Shown: positions 9,663 to 20,797 of the stretch, one piece after another
Layout: every line of letters begins with the position of its first letter
Numbering within the stretch: position 1 is the first letter of the stretch
Source: Bradyrhizobium sp. PSBB068
GTDB taxonomy: Bacteria; Pseudomonadota; Alphaproteobacteria; Rhizobiales; Xanthobacteraceae
Assembly: GCA_016839165.1 (NCBI GenBank)
Contig: CP069300.1
Coordinates: 7,140,001 to 7,204,000 of the forward strand
Direction of reading: 5' to 3'
DNA length: 64,000 nucleotides
Made by a program: the position numbers and the translations under genes
Notes under the pieces: model-generated
Databases searched by the model: none
What the model saw: only the letters and a program-made list of their open reading frames with translations
What the model was told of the DNA's origin: nothing

Positions 9663-11915
9663 ATGGGGCGTTTCTTCCGGATCAAGTTGCGCTTTCGCCG
9701 CTTCCTGCGGCGCCATTCCTGGGTCGCGACGATCATCCGCTCCTTCACGATCTTCTCCATCGCGTTCGGCAGCGCGTTCGGCTTCATTTCCGGCGCCCTC
9801 TCGCAACAGAGCGGCTATGACCCCAATACATTCGCGATCGGCGTCAGCTTCCTGTTCGCGCTGGCCTGCCTCTGGATCGTGACGCTCGGCATCCGCCTGC
9901 GGCTGATGCGCACGAGATTGCGCACCATCGCCATGCACAACGAGGCGATGGCCGACCGCAACTGGGAACTGCAGGAAGCCGAGCAGCGCGCCTCCACCCT
10001 GTTCGAGGCGCAGGACGATTTGATCGTGCTGCGCGACCTCGACGGCCGCATCACCTATGCCAACGACTCCTATTGCGAGCTGGCGCAGACTTCCCGCAGC
10101 GAACTGATCGGCAGCACCGACACGCTCAAGGTGCTCGAGCAGGGCGACACCGCGCTCGAATCCAACGGCACGCGGGTCTACGACCAGAAGATCGACGGAC
10201 CGCTCGGACCGCGCTGGATCGCCTGGCGCGAGGGCCTCGTGCGCAACGATGCCGGCGCGCCGGCGGAGATGCAGAGCGTCGGCCGCGACGTCACCGACCG
10301 CACCGAGAGCGAGCGCGCGCTGGCCGAGGCGCGTGATCAGGCCGACGCCGCCAACCGCGCCAAGTCGCGCTTCCTGGCGATGGCGAGCCACGAGATCCGC
10401 ACGCCGCTGAACGGCATCATCGGCATGAGCGGGCTGTTGATGGACACGCAGCTAACGCCGGAGCAGGTGACCTACGTCAAGGCGGTCAAGACCTCCGGCG
10501 ATGCGCTGATGGCGCTGATCGAGGAGCTGCTCGACTATTCCAAGATCGAAGCCGGCAAGATCGATCTCGAACACCGCGCCTTTGCGCTGTCCGGCCTGAT
10601 CGAGGACATCACCGAACTGCTGGCGCCGCGCGCGCAAACCAAAGGCATCGAGATCGCCGCCTATGTCGACGAGCGGCTGCCGATGCAGGTGACCGGCGAC
10701 GCCGCGCGGCTGCGCCAGGTGCTGCTCAATCTCGCCGGCAACGCCATCAAGTTCACCGCGACCGGCGGCGTGGCGCTGATCGTCGAGCCCGGGATCTGGC
10801 CGAACGAGATCAGCTTCCTGGTTCGCGATACCGGCATCGGCATCGCACCGGAGGCGCAGCAGCGCATCTTCCGGGAGTTCGAGCAGGCCGACGACCGCAT
10901 CGCCCGCAGCTATGGCGGCACCGGTCTCGGCCTCTCGATCAGCGACCGCATCGTCAAGCGCATGGGCGGCCGCATCACGCTGGCAAGCACGCCCGGTTCA
11001 GGCTCGACCTTCGAGGTGTCGATCCCGCTCGCCGCCGCCGACACCGGCGAGGCCGACGGCTTCACCGCGCCCGATCTCGCCGGCCAGTCGATCATGCTGG
11101 TCGCGCCGCACAGCATCGAGGCGTCGCTGATCTCGCGGCGGCTGCAGCGCTGGGGCGCGCAGACCTGCATCGTGTCGGATGCCGATGTCGCCGAAGCGCT
11201 GCTGCCGGAGCGAAGCTGGCACACGGTGCTGATCGACCACACGCTCGGCACGCAGGCGATCGAGGCATTCGCCGAAGCGGCCCGCATCCACGCAACGCAT
11301 CGCATCGTGATGGTCACACCGGCGACGCGGCAGGACTTCGCGGCCTTCGAGACAGCGATGTTCACCGGCTATCTGGTCAAGCCATTGCGCGCATCGTCGC
11401 TCGCCGCGCGCCTGACCGCGTCACCGGAAATCGCCGCGCCAAGCCTTGTGATCGAGGCTGTCACCGAGCCCGCGCCGACCGCACCGGCGGCCGCGCCGGC
11501 AGGCAAGGGGCTCTCGATCCTGGTTGCGGAAGACAACGAGATCAACGCGCTCCTGATGCGCTCGCTGCTCGCGCGGCTCGGCCACGACGTGGTCATCACG
11601 ACCAATGGCGAGCAGGCGATGGAATCCTGGCTTTCGGCGACATCGGCCGGCACGCCTTACGATCTCGTGCTGATGGATATCCAGATGCCGCGCCTCAACG
11701 GCATCGAGACCACCAGGCAGATCCGCGCGCAAGAATCCGGCGGGCTGTCCGGACGCCGGACGCCGATCCTGGCGCTGACCGCCAACACGATGGTGGAAGA
11801 TCGCTATGCCTGCTTCGAGGCCGGCATGGACGGCTTCCTGATCAAGCCGCTCGACCGCGAGAAGCTGGAAGAAGCCCTCGCGGGCCTCGCCGCAGGGCGG
11901 CATATCGCGGCGTAG
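9663..11915 (+). CDS. Hybrid sensor histidine kinase with PAS domain and two receiver domains
   Basis: A 750-residue membrane kinase. The start is the ATG at 9663; the TTG immediately before it is in frame but less likely. Two membrane segments lie within residues 20-80, a PAS domain at about 100-220 ([16 protein letters not shown]), a HisKA dimerisation domain with the phosphorylated His near 243 ([12 protein letters not shown]), and an HATPase domain with DTGIGI and GGTGLGLSI. Two receiver modules follow. The first (about 470-590) keeps the Asp-like and Lys (LVKPL) positions but lacks the usual acidic pair, so it looks degenerate. The second (about 615-745) is canonical ([19 protein letters not shown]). 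No cognate regulator gene is adjacent. Confidence 0.9.
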   Translation: MGRFFRIKLRFRRFLRRHSWVATIIRSFTIFSIAFGSAFGFISGALSQQSGYDPNTFAIGVSFLFALACLWIVTLGIRLRLMRTRLRTIAMHNEAMADRNWELQEAEQRASTLFEAQDDLIVLRDLDGRITYANDSYCELAQTSRSELIGSTDTLKVLEQGDTALESNGTRVYDQKIDGPLGPRWIAWREGLVRNDAGAPAEMQSVGRDVTDRTESERALAEARDQADAANRAKSRFLAMASHEIRTPLNGIIGMSGLLMDTQLTPEQVTYVKAVKTSGDALMALIEELLDYSKIEAGKIDLEHRAFALSGLIEDITELLAPRAQTKGIEIAAYVDERLPMQVTGDAARLRQVLLNLAGNAIKFTATGGVALIVEPGIWPNEISFLVRDTGIGIAPEAQQRIFREFEQADDRIARSYGGTGLGLSISDRIVKRMGGRITLASTPGSGSTFEVSIPLAAADTGEADGFTAPDLAGQSIMLVAPHSIEASLISRRLQRWGAQTCIVSDADVAEALLPERSWHTVLIDHTLGTQAIEAFAEAARIHATHRIVMVTPATRQDFAAFETAMFTGYLVKPLRASSLAARLTASPEIAAPSLVIEAVTEPAPTAPAAAPAGKGLSILVAEDNEINALLMRSLLARLGHDVVITTNGEQAMESWLSATSAGTPYDLVLMDIQMPRLNGIETTRQIRAQESGGLSGRRTPILALTANTMVEDRYACFEAGMDGFLIKPLDREKLEEALAGLAAGRHIAA

Positions 11916-11930
11916 GTGCCGCAAATTCCG

Positions 11931-12050
11931 CGTCGTCCCGGCGAAGGCCGGGACCCATAACCACTGAAGCGAGTTTGGCGATCGGTTGCGGCCACAGCCT
12001 GCGAATCGCAAACAGCTGTGGCTATGGGTCCCCGCTTTCGCGGGGACGAC
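11931..12050. repeat. Paired inverted repeat (GTCGTCCCGGCGAAGG family, copy 1)
   Basis: The left arm is CGTCGTCCCGGCGAAGGCC followed by GGGACCCATAACC. The right arm reads as its reverse complement, with CTATGGGTCCCCGCTTTCGC then GGGGACGAC. Each arm is itself a small hairpin. The same element occurs at 19518-19647, 40978-41099 and 46648-46763. Here it separates the hybrid kinase from the convergent coaA gene. Confidence 0.85.
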
Positions 12051-12083
12051 AGCTGTGATGTGGCAAGCTTGAGTGGCTAAGAA

Positions 12084-13040
12084 TTACAGCCGCCGCAGCG
12101 CGACCGACTGCACCACATGATCGGCCCCCTTCTTCAGGATCAGGGTCGCGCGCGGGCGGGTCGGCAGGATATTGTCCTCGAGATTGGCGAGGTTGGTGCG
12201 CTCCCAGATCGCGATCGCGGTCGCGGTGGCTTCCTCGTCCGACAGCAGCGCATAGCGGTGGAAGTAGGACCGGGGATCCGTGAACGCGGTATCGCGCAGC
12301 GCCAGGAAGCGCTTGATGTACCAGTTCCGCAGCACGGCCTCGTCGGCGTCGATATAGACCGAGAAGTCGAAGAAGTCGGACACGAACGGCACCGCCTTGC
12401 CGTCGCGCGGCAGCCGCCCGGTCTGCAGCACGTTGACGCCCTCGACGATCAGGATGTCGGGCTGGTCGATCTCGACCCATTTGTTCGGCACGATGTCGTA
12501 GGTCAGATGCGAATAGACCGGCGCGCGCACCCGGCGCCGTCCGGCCTTGATGTCGCTGAGGAACGACAGCAGCGTCGGCAGGTCGTAGCTTTCCGGAAAG
12601 CCCTTCTTCTGCATGATGCCCTGCCGCTCGAGCACGGCATTGGGAAACAGGAAACCGTCGGTCGTGATCAGATCGACCTTCGGCCGCGGCGACCAGCGCG
12701 CCAAGAGCGCCTGCAGCACGCGCGCGGTGGTGGACTTGCCGACCGCAACTGAACCGGCGACGCCGACGATGTAGGGCATCTTGCGATCGCGGATCGCGAG
12801 GAACTGGCGCTGCGAATAATACAGCCGCTGGGTGGCATCGACATAGATCGAGAGCAGCCGCGACAGCGGCAGGTAGATGTCCTCGACCTCCTGCAGATCG
12901 AGGCGGTCGTGCATCGAGCGCAGGCGGTCGAACTCGCCGGGCTCCAGCGTCATCGGCGTATCGTCGCGCAGATGCGACCATTGCTGGCGCGTGAAGACGC
13001 GGTAGGGGTTGTACTGTTGATCTGGTGCCCGGATGTCCAT
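12084..13040 (-). CDS. coaA: Pantothenate kinase, type I
   Basis: A 318-residue type I CoaA, which phosphorylates pantothenate in the first step of coenzyme A synthesis. A P-loop ([12 protein letters not shown]) lies near residue 95-106, followed by [12 protein letters not shown] and EGVNVLQ, all typical of the family. It begins 15 bases after hisE and is the last gene of the leftward histidine operon, an arrangement common in Hyphomicrobiales. A second CoA pathway gene, coaE, lies elsewhere in this window. Confidence 0.95.
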   Translation of the reverse strand: MDIRAPDQQYNPYRVFTRQQWSHLRDDTPMTLEPGEFDRLRSMHDRLDLQEVEDIYLPLSRLLSIYVDATQRLYYSQRQFLAIRDRKMPYIVGVAGSVAVGKSTTARVLQALLARWSPRPKVDLITTDGFLFPNAVLERQGIMQKKGFPESYDLPTLLSFLSDIKAGRRRVRAPVYSHLTYDIVPNKWVEIDQPDILIVEGVNVLQTGRLPRDGKAVPFVSDFFDFSVYIDADEAVLRNWYIKRFLALRDTAFTDPRSYFHRYALLSDEEATATAIAIWERTNLANLEDNILPTRPRATLILKKGADHVVQSVALRRL

Positions 13041-13055
13041 GAGGCCCTCCCGTGA

Positions 13056-13379
13056 TCAATCGCGCTTGCGCGATGCCTTCTCTTCCAGTCCGGACATCGC
13101 GGTGCGCTTCTCCAGCGCAGCCTCGACATCCTCCAGCTTCACGCCGCGTGATTTCAGGAGAACCAGCAGGTGAAACACCAGATCGGCACTTTCCGCGATG
13201 AGATGATCGCGGTCATTCTCGACTGCGGCGATCACGGTCTCGACCGCTTCCTCGCCCAGTTTCTTGGCGCAGTGCTCCGCGCCCTTGTCGAGCAGCTTGC
13301 GGGTATAGGACGCCTCGCCGCCCGATGCAGCGCGGGCGTCGATGGTGGCGGCCAGATCGTGGACCGTGAAACGCGACAT
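13056..13379 (-). CDS. hisE: Phosphoribosyl-ATP pyrophosphohydrolase
   Basis: A 107-residue MazG-like all-alpha NTP pyrophosphatase catalysing the second step of histidine synthesis. The ATG at 13379 is preferred to the TTG codon just before it. The conserved core KKLGEEAVETVIA with downstream ESADLVFHLLVLL supplies the metal-binding Glu and Asp residues. It stands alone here and is not fused to hisI. It is separated from hisF by about 109 bases and from coaA by 15. Confidence 0.95.
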   Translation of the reverse strand: MSRFTVHDLAATIDARAASGGEASYTRKLLDKGAEHCAKKLGEEAVETVIAAVENDRDHLIAESADLVFHLLVLLKSRGVKLEDVEAALEKRTAMSGLEEKASRKRD

Positions 13380-13488
13380 CAACTCAACTCAAGCATGCGC
13401 ATCGGCACCGCCAAGGTGCCATCCCTAACTGGGGACTTAGCATTTTTGTGACAAGGAGTCCCAGATCACTGTGTTTCCGAGCCACGCG

Positions 13489-14265
13489 CTAGGGATCGAG
13501 CCGCATCGGCAGGCCGGCGCGCACCATGTGATCCTTGGCCTGGCGGATGGTGAATTCCCCGAAGTGGAAGATCGACGCGGCCAGCACACCGGTGGCGTGA
13601 CCCTCGCGGACGCCATCGACGAGATGATCGAGATTGCCGACGCCGCCGGACGCGACGACCGGTACGGGGACACTGTCCGCGATCGCCCGGGTCAGCGGCA
13701 GATCAAAGCCCTGTCGCGTGCCGTCGCGGTCCATCGAGGTCAGCAGGATTTCGCCGGCGCCGAGGGCTACGACCTCCTGGGCATATTCGATGGCATCGAT
13801 CCCGGTGGCATTACGCCCACCATGGGTGAAGATCTCCCAGCGGTCGGAGCCGCCGGCGCGCTTGACCCGTTTGGCGTCGATCGCAACCACGATGCATTGC
13901 TCGCCGAACTTCTCGGCGGCTTCCTTGACGAACTCGCGGCGGCTGACCGCCGCCGAATTGATCGAGACCTTGTCGGCGCCATATCGCAGCAGGGTCTTGA
14001 TGTCGTCGACGGTGCGGACGCCGCCGCCGACGGTCAGCGGCATGAAGCAGGCCTCCGCCGTCCGCCGCACCACGTCCAGCATGATGCCGCGGTTTTCATG
14101 GGTGGCGGTGATGTCGAGGAAGGTCAGCTCGTCGGCGCCGGCGGCGTCATAGGCGATCGCGGCCTCGACCGGATCGCCGGCGTCGCGCAGGTCGACGAAG
14201 TTGACGCCCTTGACCACGCGCCCGTCCTTGACGTCGAGGCAGGGGATCACGCGAACCTTGAACAT
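13489..14265 (-). CDS. hisF: Imidazole glycerol phosphate synthase, cyclase subunit
   Basis: A 258-residue TIM-barrel protein of normal length. It partners HisH: ammonia from HisH is channelled through the barrel to form IGP and AICAR. The N-terminus [20 protein letters not shown] carries the catalytic Asp, a second catalytic Asp lies in SMDRDGT, and phosphate-binding loops include VASGGVG. It starts nine bases after hisA. Confidence 0.97.
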   Translation of the reverse strand: MFKVRVIPCLDVKDGRVVKGVNFVDLRDAGDPVEAAIAYDAAGADELTFLDITATHENRGIMLDVVRRTAEACFMPLTVGGGVRTVDDIKTLLRYGADKVSINSAAVSRREFVKEAAEKFGEQCIVVAIDAKRVKRAGGSDRWEIFTHGGRNATGIDAIEYAQEVVALGAGEILLTSMDRDGTRQGFDLPLTRAIADSVPVPVVASGGVGNLDHLVDGVREGHATGVLAASIFHFGEFTIRQAKDHMVRAGLPMRLDP

Positions 14266-14274
14266 GGCAGTCTC

Positions 14275-15006
14275 CTAGACCGCGGAACGGATCAGTTGAA
14301 GCGCGGCGGCGGGATCAAGTCGTCCATCATAGAGCGCGCGGCCGACGATGGCGCCGGCGAGTTTTTTGGCACGAGGCTCAAGCAGCGCCTTGACGTCGTC
14401 GATCGAGGCGAAGCCGCCGGAGGCGATCACCGGGATCGAGATGCGGTCGGCGAGCGCAATGGTCGCATCGAGGTTGAGGCCCTTAAGCAGCCCGTCACGC
14501 GCGATGTCGGTGAAGATGATCGCGGCAACGCCGGCATCCTCGAAACGCTGCGCGATCTCGAGCGCGGTGACATGCGAGGTCTCGGCCCAGCCTTCGACCG
14601 CGACCTTGCCGTCGCGCGCGTCGAGGCCCACCGCCACGCGGCCGGGGAATTTTCTCGCTGCGCCCTTCACGAGCTCGGGATCGCGCACCGCGGCCGTGCC
14701 GATGATGACGCGCGTAATGCCCTTGTCGAGCCAGGCCTCGATGGTTGTGAGGTCGCGGATGCCGCCGCCGAGCTGCACCGGCATAGTGACCGCCTTCAGC
14801 ATCGCCTCCACCGCATGGGCATTCATCGGCTTGCCGGCAAACGCGCCGTCGAGATCGACGACATGGAGATATTCGAAGCCCTGCGCGGCGAAGCTTGCAG
14901 CCTGCGCCGCCGGATCGAGATTGAACACGGTGGCGCGCGCCATGTCGCCCTGCTCCAGGCGCACGCACTGGCCGTTCTTCAGATCAACCGCTGGAAAGAG
15001 AATCAC
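14275..15006 (-). CDS. hisA: ProFAR isomerase
   Basis: A 243-residue TIM barrel converting ProFAR to PRFAR, homologous to HisF. The frame stays open far upstream, but the domain starts at [13 protein letters not shown], so the GTG at 15006 is taken as the start. That GTG overlaps the hisH stop codon in a GTGA arrangement, showing translational coupling. The second catalytic Asp is seen in FTDIARDG and the phosphate loop in VIASGGFAS. Confidence 0.95.
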   Translation of the reverse strand: MILFPAVDLKNGQCVRLEQGDMARATVFNLDPAAQAASFAAQGFEYLHVVDLDGAFAGKPMNAHAVEAMLKAVTMPVQLGGGIRDLTTIEAWLDKGITRVIIGTAAVRDPELVKGAARKFPGRVAVGLDARDGKVAVEGWAETSHVTALEIAQRFEDAGVAAIIFTDIARDGLLKGLNLDATIALADRISIPVIASGGFASIDDVKALLEPRAKKLAGAIVGRALYDGRLDPAAALQLIRSAV

Positions 15007-15653
15007 GGCTTCCACTTCAAGAAATTGGAGATCAGAGCGAGGCCGAAGCGCTGGCTCTTCTCGGGGTGAAACTGGGTGCCGATCGCGGTGTCCTTGCCGA
15101 CGATCGCGGTCACCGGCCCGCCATAGTCGGCGCGCGCCAGCACGTCCGCCTCGTTGGCGGCGTTGAGGTGGTAGGAGTGCACGAAATAGGCGTGGCGCCC
15201 CTTCGGCCCGAGCGGCAGCCGCTCCAGCACCGGGTGCTCGCGCACCATGTCGAGCGTATTCCAGCCCATGTGCGGGACCTTCAGGTTCTCGTCGCGCGGC
15301 TCGATCTTGACGACATCGCCGCCGATCCAGTTGAAGCCTTCGGTGATCACGTGCTCCTTGCCGCGCGTCGCCATCAGCTGCATGCCGACGCAGATGCCGA
15401 AGAACGGCCGCGCCTTGACCCGCACCGCCTCGGTCAGCGCTTCCAGCATGCCGTCGACCGCGTCGACGCCGCGGCGGCAATCGGCGAACGCGCCGACACC
15501 GGGCAGCACGATCCGATCGGCGCGATACACCGCGTCGGGATCGCGCGTCACCTTGATGGCTTGCGGATCCTCCATGCTGCGCGCGGCGCGCTCGAAGGCC
15601 TTCGCCGCCGAATGCAGATTGCCGGAGCCGTAATCGATGATTGCGACGGTCAT
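15003..15653 (-). CDS. hisH: Imidazole glycerol phosphate synthase, glutamine amidotransferase subunit
   Basis: A 216-residue class I glutaminase. The start at 15653 is fixed by the family N-terminus [14 protein letters not shown]. The nucleophile Cys lies in FGICVGMQL and the His/Glu pair in TQFHPEKSQ. Its ATG overlaps the stop of the upstream membrane-protein gene (ATGA), and its stop overlaps the hisA start. The three genes are therefore tightly coupled. Confidence 0.96.
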   Translation of the reverse strand: MTVAIIDYGSGNLHSAAKAFERAARSMEDPQAIKVTRDPDAVYRADRIVLPGVGAFADCRRGVDAVDGMLEALTEAVRVKARPFFGICVGMQLMATRGKEHVITEGFNWIGGDVVKIEPRDENLKVPHMGWNTLDMVREHPVLERLPLGPKGRHAYFVHSYHLNAANEADVLARADYGGPVTAIVGKDTAIGTQFHPEKSQRFGLALISNFLKWKP

Positions 15654-16180
15654 CGTGATCCTCCTGGCTCTGGAAACAATCCGATGATGCCGCCCTGCGG
15701 CATCGGCGGGGGTTTTGAGAATGATTGACCCGGAACATCCCGGGTCGGCGGCGGGCCGCCGCGATCGACCGCGCGCTGGTCGTTGACGACGCCGCGATGC
15801 CGCGCGGTCCAGCGCTCGAAGAAGCGGCGTTCGGCGGCATCGACATTGTCGGCGAGCACGATGTCGAGCTGGCGCCATTTGCGCCGCGACAGCGTCCAGC
15901 GTTGCAACGTTGCGGCCTCCAGCCCGATCAGCACCATCAACACCAGATCGACGAGCACGATCGCGCCGCGGCCGATCCCGAGCTTGGCCAGCGCATAATC
16001 GATCGCGAAGGTAAGGACGATCCAGCCGATCAGCGCCAGCCAGAGCCTGTTCCAGGCCAGCCAGAGCGCACCCGCGACGGCGGCCCAGACATGGAAGCCG
16101 TCGCGCACGAAGACGAATTTGTCGGTCACCGCGAGATCGGCGCCGTGGGCCACGGGGGCATGCACTGTATAGACCGGCAT
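15650..16180 (-). CDS. DUF2628 family small membrane protein in the his operon
   Basis: A 176-residue protein. The start at 16180 (MPVYTVH) has GGAG upstream; the frame is open further but is overlapped by hisB. After a short N-terminal segment come three or four hydrophobic helices (about residues 30-95), then a basic, Trp-rich region and a Pro/Gly-rich tail. It matches my memory of DUF2628 proteins, which sit between hisB and hisH in many rhizobia. The function is unknown. The ATGA overlap with hisH suggests its expression is tied to histidine biosynthesis, though a direct enzymatic role is unlikely given the membrane character. Confidence 0.8.
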   Translation of the reverse strand: MPVYTVHAPVAHGADLAVTDKFVFVRDGFHVWAAVAGALWLAWNRLWLALIGWIVLTFAIDYALAKLGIGRGAIVLVDLVLMVLIGLEAATLQRWTLSRRKWRQLDIVLADNVDAAERRFFERWTARHRGVVNDQRAVDRGGPPPTRDVPGQSFSKPPPMPQGGIIGLFPEPGGSR

Positions 16181-16268
16181 CGAACGCTCCGCCGAGGATG
16201 GACTCTTACTTGCCGCATGATCTCCGGGAAAACCGGTGGCACCGTGCCCGGATTCATGCTCCCGCGGA

Positions 16269-16862
16269 TCAGCCGCCGAGCTGACCCTTTGTCGAGGGCA
16301 CTTCGCCCTGGGCGCGCGGATCGATCGCAACCGCGGTCCGGAGCGCCCTCGCCAAACCCTTGAAACAGGACTCGGAGATATGATGGCTGTTCTCGCCATA
16401 TAGGGTCTCGACGTGCAGAGTCACGCCGGCGTTCATCGCGAAGGCGTTGAACCACTCGCGCACCAGCTCGGTGTCGAACTCCCCGATCTTGTCGCGCGGG
16501 AACTCGACCTTGAACACGAGCACCGGGCGGCCGGAAATGTCGATCACGACGCGCGACAGCGTCTCGTCCATCGGCATGTGGATCGAGGCGTAGCGGGTGA
16601 TGCCGGCCATGTTGCCGAGCGCCTGCTTGACGGCCTGGCCGAGCGCGATTCCGACGTCTTCCGTGGTGTGGTGGTAATCGACATGGAGATCGCCATCCGC
16701 CTTCACGGTGATGTCGATGCGCGAATGCCGGGCGAGGAGGTCGAGCATATGGTCGAAGAAGCCGATCCCGGTCGAAACCGTGGATACGCCTGCCCCGTCG
16801 AGGTTGACCGTCACCTCGATGTCGGTCTCCTTGGTCTTGCGCTTGATGGTTGCCGTGCGCAT
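16269..16862 (-). CDS. hisB: Imidazoleglycerol-phosphate dehydratase
   Basis: A 197-residue monofunctional dehydratase, without the HisB phosphatase domain found in enterics. Metal-binding His clusters are clear: [16 protein letters not shown], and [15 protein letters not shown] near the C-terminus. It is the first gene of the leftward operon hisB-DUF2628-hisH-hisA-hisF-hisE-coaA. It is divergent from hslV across a 182-base gap that must hold promoters for both. Confidence 0.97.
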   Translation of the reverse strand: MRTATIKRKTKETDIEVTVNLDGAGVSTVSTGIGFFDHMLDLLARHSRIDITVKADGDLHVDYHHTTEDVGIALGQAVKQALGNMAGITRYASIHMPMDETLSRVVIDISGRPVLVFKVEFPRDKIGEFDTELVREWFNAFAMNAGVTLHVETLYGENSHHISESCFKGLARALRTAVAIDPRAQGEVPSTKGQLGG

Positions 16863-17044
16863 GAAGATTGAGCTTTCCCGTGCCGAAAACGCCGGTCTTT
16901 TAACAGGCTGATGTCACCTTCGCTACTGCGGGATGACGCCAAAAGTGCCCAACTTCGGCCTATGGTGACCGAGATTCCGCGCCAAATCGGCCGATTGTAA
17001 CCCTCTTGCAGACCACCTAAATCTGCCCCCGAGAGAGGTAACCT

Positions 17045-17602
17045 ATGCAAGCATCCCAAAACGAGCTGCCGGTCTGGCATGGCACCACGATCTGCACCGT
17101 CCGCAAGGGCGGCAAGGTGGTGATCGGCGGCGACGGGCAGGTCTCGATCGGCCAGACCGTGATCAAGGCCAACGCCAAGAAGGTTCGCCGGATCGGCAAG
17201 GGCGACGTGATCGGCGGCTTTGCCGGCGCCACCGCCGACGCCTTCACCCTGTTCGAGCGGCTGGAAAGCAAGCTGGAGCAATATCCGGGGCAACTGACCC
17301 GGGCAGCCGTCGAGCTCGCCAAGGACTGGCGGACCGACCGCTATCTGCGCCGGCTCGAGGCCATGATGATCGTGGCCGACAAGGACGTCTCCCTGGTGCT
17401 GACCGGCACCGGCGACGTGTTGGAGCCGGAATCCGGCGTCATGGCGATCGGCTCCGGCGGCAATTATGCCCTCGCCGCAGCCCGTGCGCTGGTCGATACC
17501 GAGAAGGACGCCGAGACCATCGTCCGCCGCGCGCTGGATATCGCCGCCGATATCTGCGTCTACACCAACCGCAACGTGACGATCGAGACGATCGGCGGCT
17601 GA
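17045..17602 (+). CDS. hslV: ATP-dependent protease proteolytic subunit HslV
   Basis: A 185-residue N-terminal-nucleophile peptidase. The catalytic Thr is exposed after a short propeptide, at [17 protein letters not shown] and [14 protein letters not shown] are typical. HslV forms a double hexamer capped by HslU to degrade misfolded proteins. GAGAGAGG lies just upstream of the ATG. The upstream gap contains CTTG at 17005 followed about 16 bases later by a C-rich block, which might be a heat-shock (RpoH) promoter, but the match is weak. Confidence 0.97.
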   Translation: MQASQNELPVWHGTTICTVRKGGKVVIGGDGQVSIGQTVIKANAKKVRRIGKGDVIGGFAGATADAFTLFERLESKLEQYPGQLTRAAVELAKDWRTDRYLRRLEAMMIVADKDVSLVLTGTGDVLEPESGVMAIGSGGNYALAAARALVDTEKDAETIVRRALDIAADICVYTNRNVTIETIGG

Positions 17603-17604
17603 GC

Positions 17605-18090
17605 ATGGCCGGCCGCTATCATTTCCGCCCGATGACGACGGCCGACCTGCCACTGATCAAGCTGTGGCTGGCGCATCCGCATGTCCGGGAGTGGTGGGGC
17701 GATCCGGCTGAGCAATACGCGCTGGTCAGCGGCGACCTCGGCGAGCCGGCGATGGACCAGTTCATCGTCGCCGCCGAGGGCAACGATTTTGGTTACCTGC
17801 AGTGCTACGACCTGACGGAATGGAATTGCGGCCTCGGCGTGCAACCTGTGGGCACCCGCGGCATCGATCTCTTCATCGGCGAACCGGATATGATGGCCGG
17901 TGGCCACGGCTCGGCGCTGATCCGCGCCTTTGTCGAGGAACGGCTGGCACGGGGCGCGCCGCGCATCGTCGCCGATCCCAATCCGGTCAATGCCCGCGCC
18001 GTGCGCGCCTATGCGAAGGCCGGCTTCCAGGAAGCCGGCATGGTCGAGACGCCTGACGGGCCGGCGCTATTGATGGTCCGCGACAAATGA
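17605..18090 (+). CDS. GNAT acetyltransferase, AAC(6')-like, inside hslV-hslU
   Basis: A 161-residue GNAT-fold protein starting two bases after hslV. The N-terminus RPMTTADLPLIKLWLAHPHVREWWG and the acetyl-CoA-binding region (GGHGSALIRAFVEE), followed by DPNPVNARAVRAYAKAGF, resemble the aminoglycoside 6'-N-acetyltransferase / siderophore-type GNAT subgroup. The substrate cannot be read from the sequence: antibiotic modification, a small metabolite or a protein N-terminus are all possible. Its position between the two protease genes implies co-expression with them. Confidence 0.8.
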   Translation: MAGRYHFRPMTTADLPLIKLWLAHPHVREWWGDPAEQYALVSGDLGEPAMDQFIVAAEGNDFGYLQCYDLTEWNCGLGVQPVGTRGIDLFIGEPDMMAGGHGSALIRAFVEERLARGAPRIVADPNPVNARAVRAYAKAGFQEAGMVETPDGPALLMVRDK

Positions 18091-18095
18091 ACCAA

Positions 18096-18143
18096 AGCAT
18101 GAGCCGGAAAAGTGCGAAGCGGTTTTCCGAAAAGATCATGCTC
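18096..18143. repeat. Short palindromic intergenic repeat
   Basis: AAGCATGAGCCGGAAAAG is followed by a GCGAAGCGG centre and then GTTTTCCGAAAAGATCATGCT, giving a nested hairpin. I recognise this as a common intergenic repeat in rhizobial genomes. It sits between the GNAT gene and hslU, so transcription into hslU must pass through it or restart after it. Confidence 0.65.
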
Positions 18144-18201
18144 AAACAACAGGCGCGGAACGGCGCTTGCCGAGACAGTTGTTTCAACCTAGCTAGAGCC
18201 A

Positions 18202-19506
<1,305 letters not shown>

Positions 19507-19517
19507 GCGGTTGCAGC

Positions 19518-19647
19518 CTCTCGTCGCCCCGGCGAAGGCCGGGGCCCATAACCCCCGAAGTCAGCAGTGACCAAGACTCGGGCCGACATTCCTTCTAAAA
19601 CTACCATCGGTGGTTATGGGTCCCGGCCTTCGCCGGGACGACGAGAG
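19518..19647. repeat. Paired inverted repeat (GTCGTCCCGGCGAAGG family, copy 2)
   Basis: The arms CTCTCGTCGCCCCGGCGAAG and CTTCGCCGGGACGACGAGAG match the elements at 11931, 40978 and 46648. Inner segments CCCATAACC and GGTTATGGG pair. The right arm lies directly upstream of the next gene, so its first codons read as repeat sequence if an upstream start is used. Confidence 0.85.
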
Positions 19648-19657
19648 TGGGCGATCA

Positions 19658-20782
19658 ATGAATCTGTGGGTGACGCAAAACCCCTGGCGCCTGATGCTGG
19701 CCGTCAACGCGGCCGTGCTGGTCGGGGTGTTCCTGCACAAGATCGCGCTGCCGCCCTTCGTCCCCTACATCCACTTGCTGGTCGACTATCACTACGGCTT
19801 CACCAAGCGCGCGCTGGTCGGGGCGATCGTGTCGCTGTTCACCGACAAGGTGCCGGTGTGGTTGGTGTTCGCGCTGGCCGGCGCGATCTGGCTGTTGACG
19901 CTTGGACTGTTCCTCAAACTCTTTCACCGCACATTTGGCTTCGACGACGCGCATCAGCCGCTGTTCGTGTTCATCGCCGGGTCGCCGTTCTTCCTGAAGA
20001 ACTTCATGCACACGCTCGGCCATTTCGACATCTATGGCTGTGCGCTGACGATCGTGCTGCTGCTGATCCCGGCGCGCTCGGTCCTGTACGTGCTGATTGC
20101 AGCGCTGTTCTCGATCGTGCTGATCCTGGTTCATCACATCTTCGTCCTGATGTATGTGCCAGCGATCGCAGCGATCGTGGTGCTGCGCTTCTATCTGATG
20201 CAGGGCACGACGCCGCGAAACATCGCCGTCGGGCTTGTAGCGCTCGCCGCGGTCGGCATCCTGTTCCTGGTCGCGCAATTCGAAGGCACCGTCGACGTGC
20301 CCTATGACGAATTCCTCCGCCACCTGCAAAGCCGGATGGCCGATCCATCGCGGACCGATCTGCTGCAGTTCGGCTACATCTGGTACCAGCCGCTGTCGAA
20401 GGAGTTCGCCGACACCTGGGCGCGGATGCCCTCGAATATCCTCGGCATTCCGGTGTTCGCGCTGCTGATCTGGCTGCATGCGCCGCTGTGGCGCTATTTC
20501 TCGCGGTTGATCGAAGCGCTAGCCAGCAAACTGCATCGCCGCATCGTGCTCGCCGCGCTCGTCATGATAAGCGCCGGCTATGTCGTGATGTTCGTGACCG
20601 TGTTCGACTATTCGCGCTGGATCTCGAACTGGGCGGTCTGCATGTTCCTGATGCTGCACGCCGTGAAGATGCTGCCGGCGTCGAAGGACGTGCCGATGAT
20701 CGCGGCGGACGATCGCAAGACGACAATTCTCGGCTGGATCATCACGCTGATCCCGCGCGTCGGGATCGTGCGTCCATTCTGA
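19658..20782 (+). CDS. Polytopic membrane protein of unknown function
   Basis: A 374-residue protein with roughly nine hydrophobic helices. The ATG at 19658 is chosen because 16 extra upstream codons would be translated from the right arm of a genomic repeat. No catalytic motif is evident. Conserved-looking polar segments between helices (VDYHYGFTKRALVG; MHTLGHFDIYGCAL) could face the periplasm. The overall look resembles polysaccharide-related polymerases or uncharacterised membrane families, but I do not recognise it. It converges with the Smr gene, with 15 bases between stops. Confidence 0.7.
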   Translation: MNLWVTQNPWRLMLAVNAAVLVGVFLHKIALPPFVPYIHLLVDYHYGFTKRALVGAIVSLFTDKVPVWLVFALAGAIWLLTLGLFLKLFHRTFGFDDAHQPLFVFIAGSPFFLKNFMHTLGHFDIYGCALTIVLLLIPARSVLYVLIAALFSIVLILVHHIFVLMYVPAIAAIVVLRFYLMQGTTPRNIAVGLVALAAVGILFLVAQFEGTVDVPYDEFLRHLQSRMADPSRTDLLQFGYIWYQPLSKEFADTWARMPSNILGIPVFALLIWLHAPLWRYFSRLIEALASKLHRRIVLAALVMISAGYVVMFVTVFDYSRWISNWAVCMFLMLHAVKMLPASKDVPMIAADDRKTTILGWIITLIPRVGIVRPF

Positions 20783-20797
20783 TCTTCCGGATCATGC

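Noticed and set aside
13471..15069. A 532-codon open frame on the + strand
   Set aside because: It is antisense to hisF and hisA, with no recognisable domain.
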